Program-made: the position numbers and the translations under genes
Shown here: piece after piece, positions 20,405 through 20,466 of the stretch
Numbering within the stretch: the first letter of the stretch is position 1
Layout: each line of letters begins with the position of its first letter
IMG/VR virus record: IMGVR_UViG_3300035701_000360
Span: 1-20,466 of that record
Source: a virus
Direction: 5' to 3' (one strand)
Length of the DNA stretch: 20,466 bases
Notes under the pieces: model-generated
Seen by the model: only the letters and a program-made list of their open reading frames with translations
Database searches by the model: none
Told to the model about the DNA's origin: nothing

Positions 20405-20466
20405 GCTTTACTATGACCGTTCCTTATTTCAAATTTCATATAAAAATTATGAGCTCCCGGCGAAAC

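Overview
This window is the head-and-tail (structural) half of a tailed siphovirus or prophage with lambda-like gene order. Essentially every gene lies on the minus strand, so transcription runs from high to low coordinates. The host cannot be named: base composition is balanced, most genes have canonical Shine-Dalgarno (SD) sites (GGAG/AGGAGG), and no host gene, tRNA or integrase is present.

Layout in transcription order. (1) 20466-19493: an unrecognised phage protein and a degenerate pentanucleotide NNGCC array just upstream of the small terminase gene, where a lambdoid cos site would lie. (2) 19492-16271: DNA packaging, with a Nu1-like small terminase, a small protein with a helix-hairpin-helix-like motif, a HAD-type phosphatase and a gpA-like large terminase, all overlapping or abutting. 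(3) 16271-12269: an accessory island between large terminase and the head genes. It holds two unknown small proteins, a two-TM mini-protein, a superinfection-immunity (Imm-like) membrane protein, a Cys-rich protein and an orphan ParB-like domain. A separately promoted cassette follows: ATP-dependent DNA ligase, zinc ribbon, SplB-like radical SAM protein, zinc ribbon. The island ends in a 485-nt regulatory region. (4) 12268-5881: head genes, with gpW-like, portal, a ClpP-protease/scaffold/major-capsid fusion, a DUF2190 capsid protein with a long C-terminal domain, two small proteins and an FII-like connector. (5) 5884-1: tail genes, with Z-like, U-like, two tandem paralogous tail tube proteins, G and GT chaperones joined by a -1 frameshift, a tape measure, and the start of an M15-type peptidase cut by the window edge.

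Most adjacent genes overlap by TAATG, ATGA or 8 nt, so they are probably translationally coupled. The most notable regulatory signals are three minus-strand promoters with the same geometry (-35, 17-bp spacer, -10, 6 nt, ATG). This geometry predicts leaderless mRNAs for gpW, the DNA ligase and a small orphan ORF. Four perfectly contiguous 11-bp repeats lie just upstream of the gpW promoter. A classical terminator and two other hairpins follow the capsid genes and may set gene dosage between head and tail modules.

The sequence also shows a dnaX-like frameshift site (A AAA AAT with an upstream G tract and downstream stem) for the tail chaperone. A perfect internal SD and ATG in the capsid fusion should make a nested scaffold-capsid protein. 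All calls rest on reading the sequence; no database search was possible.
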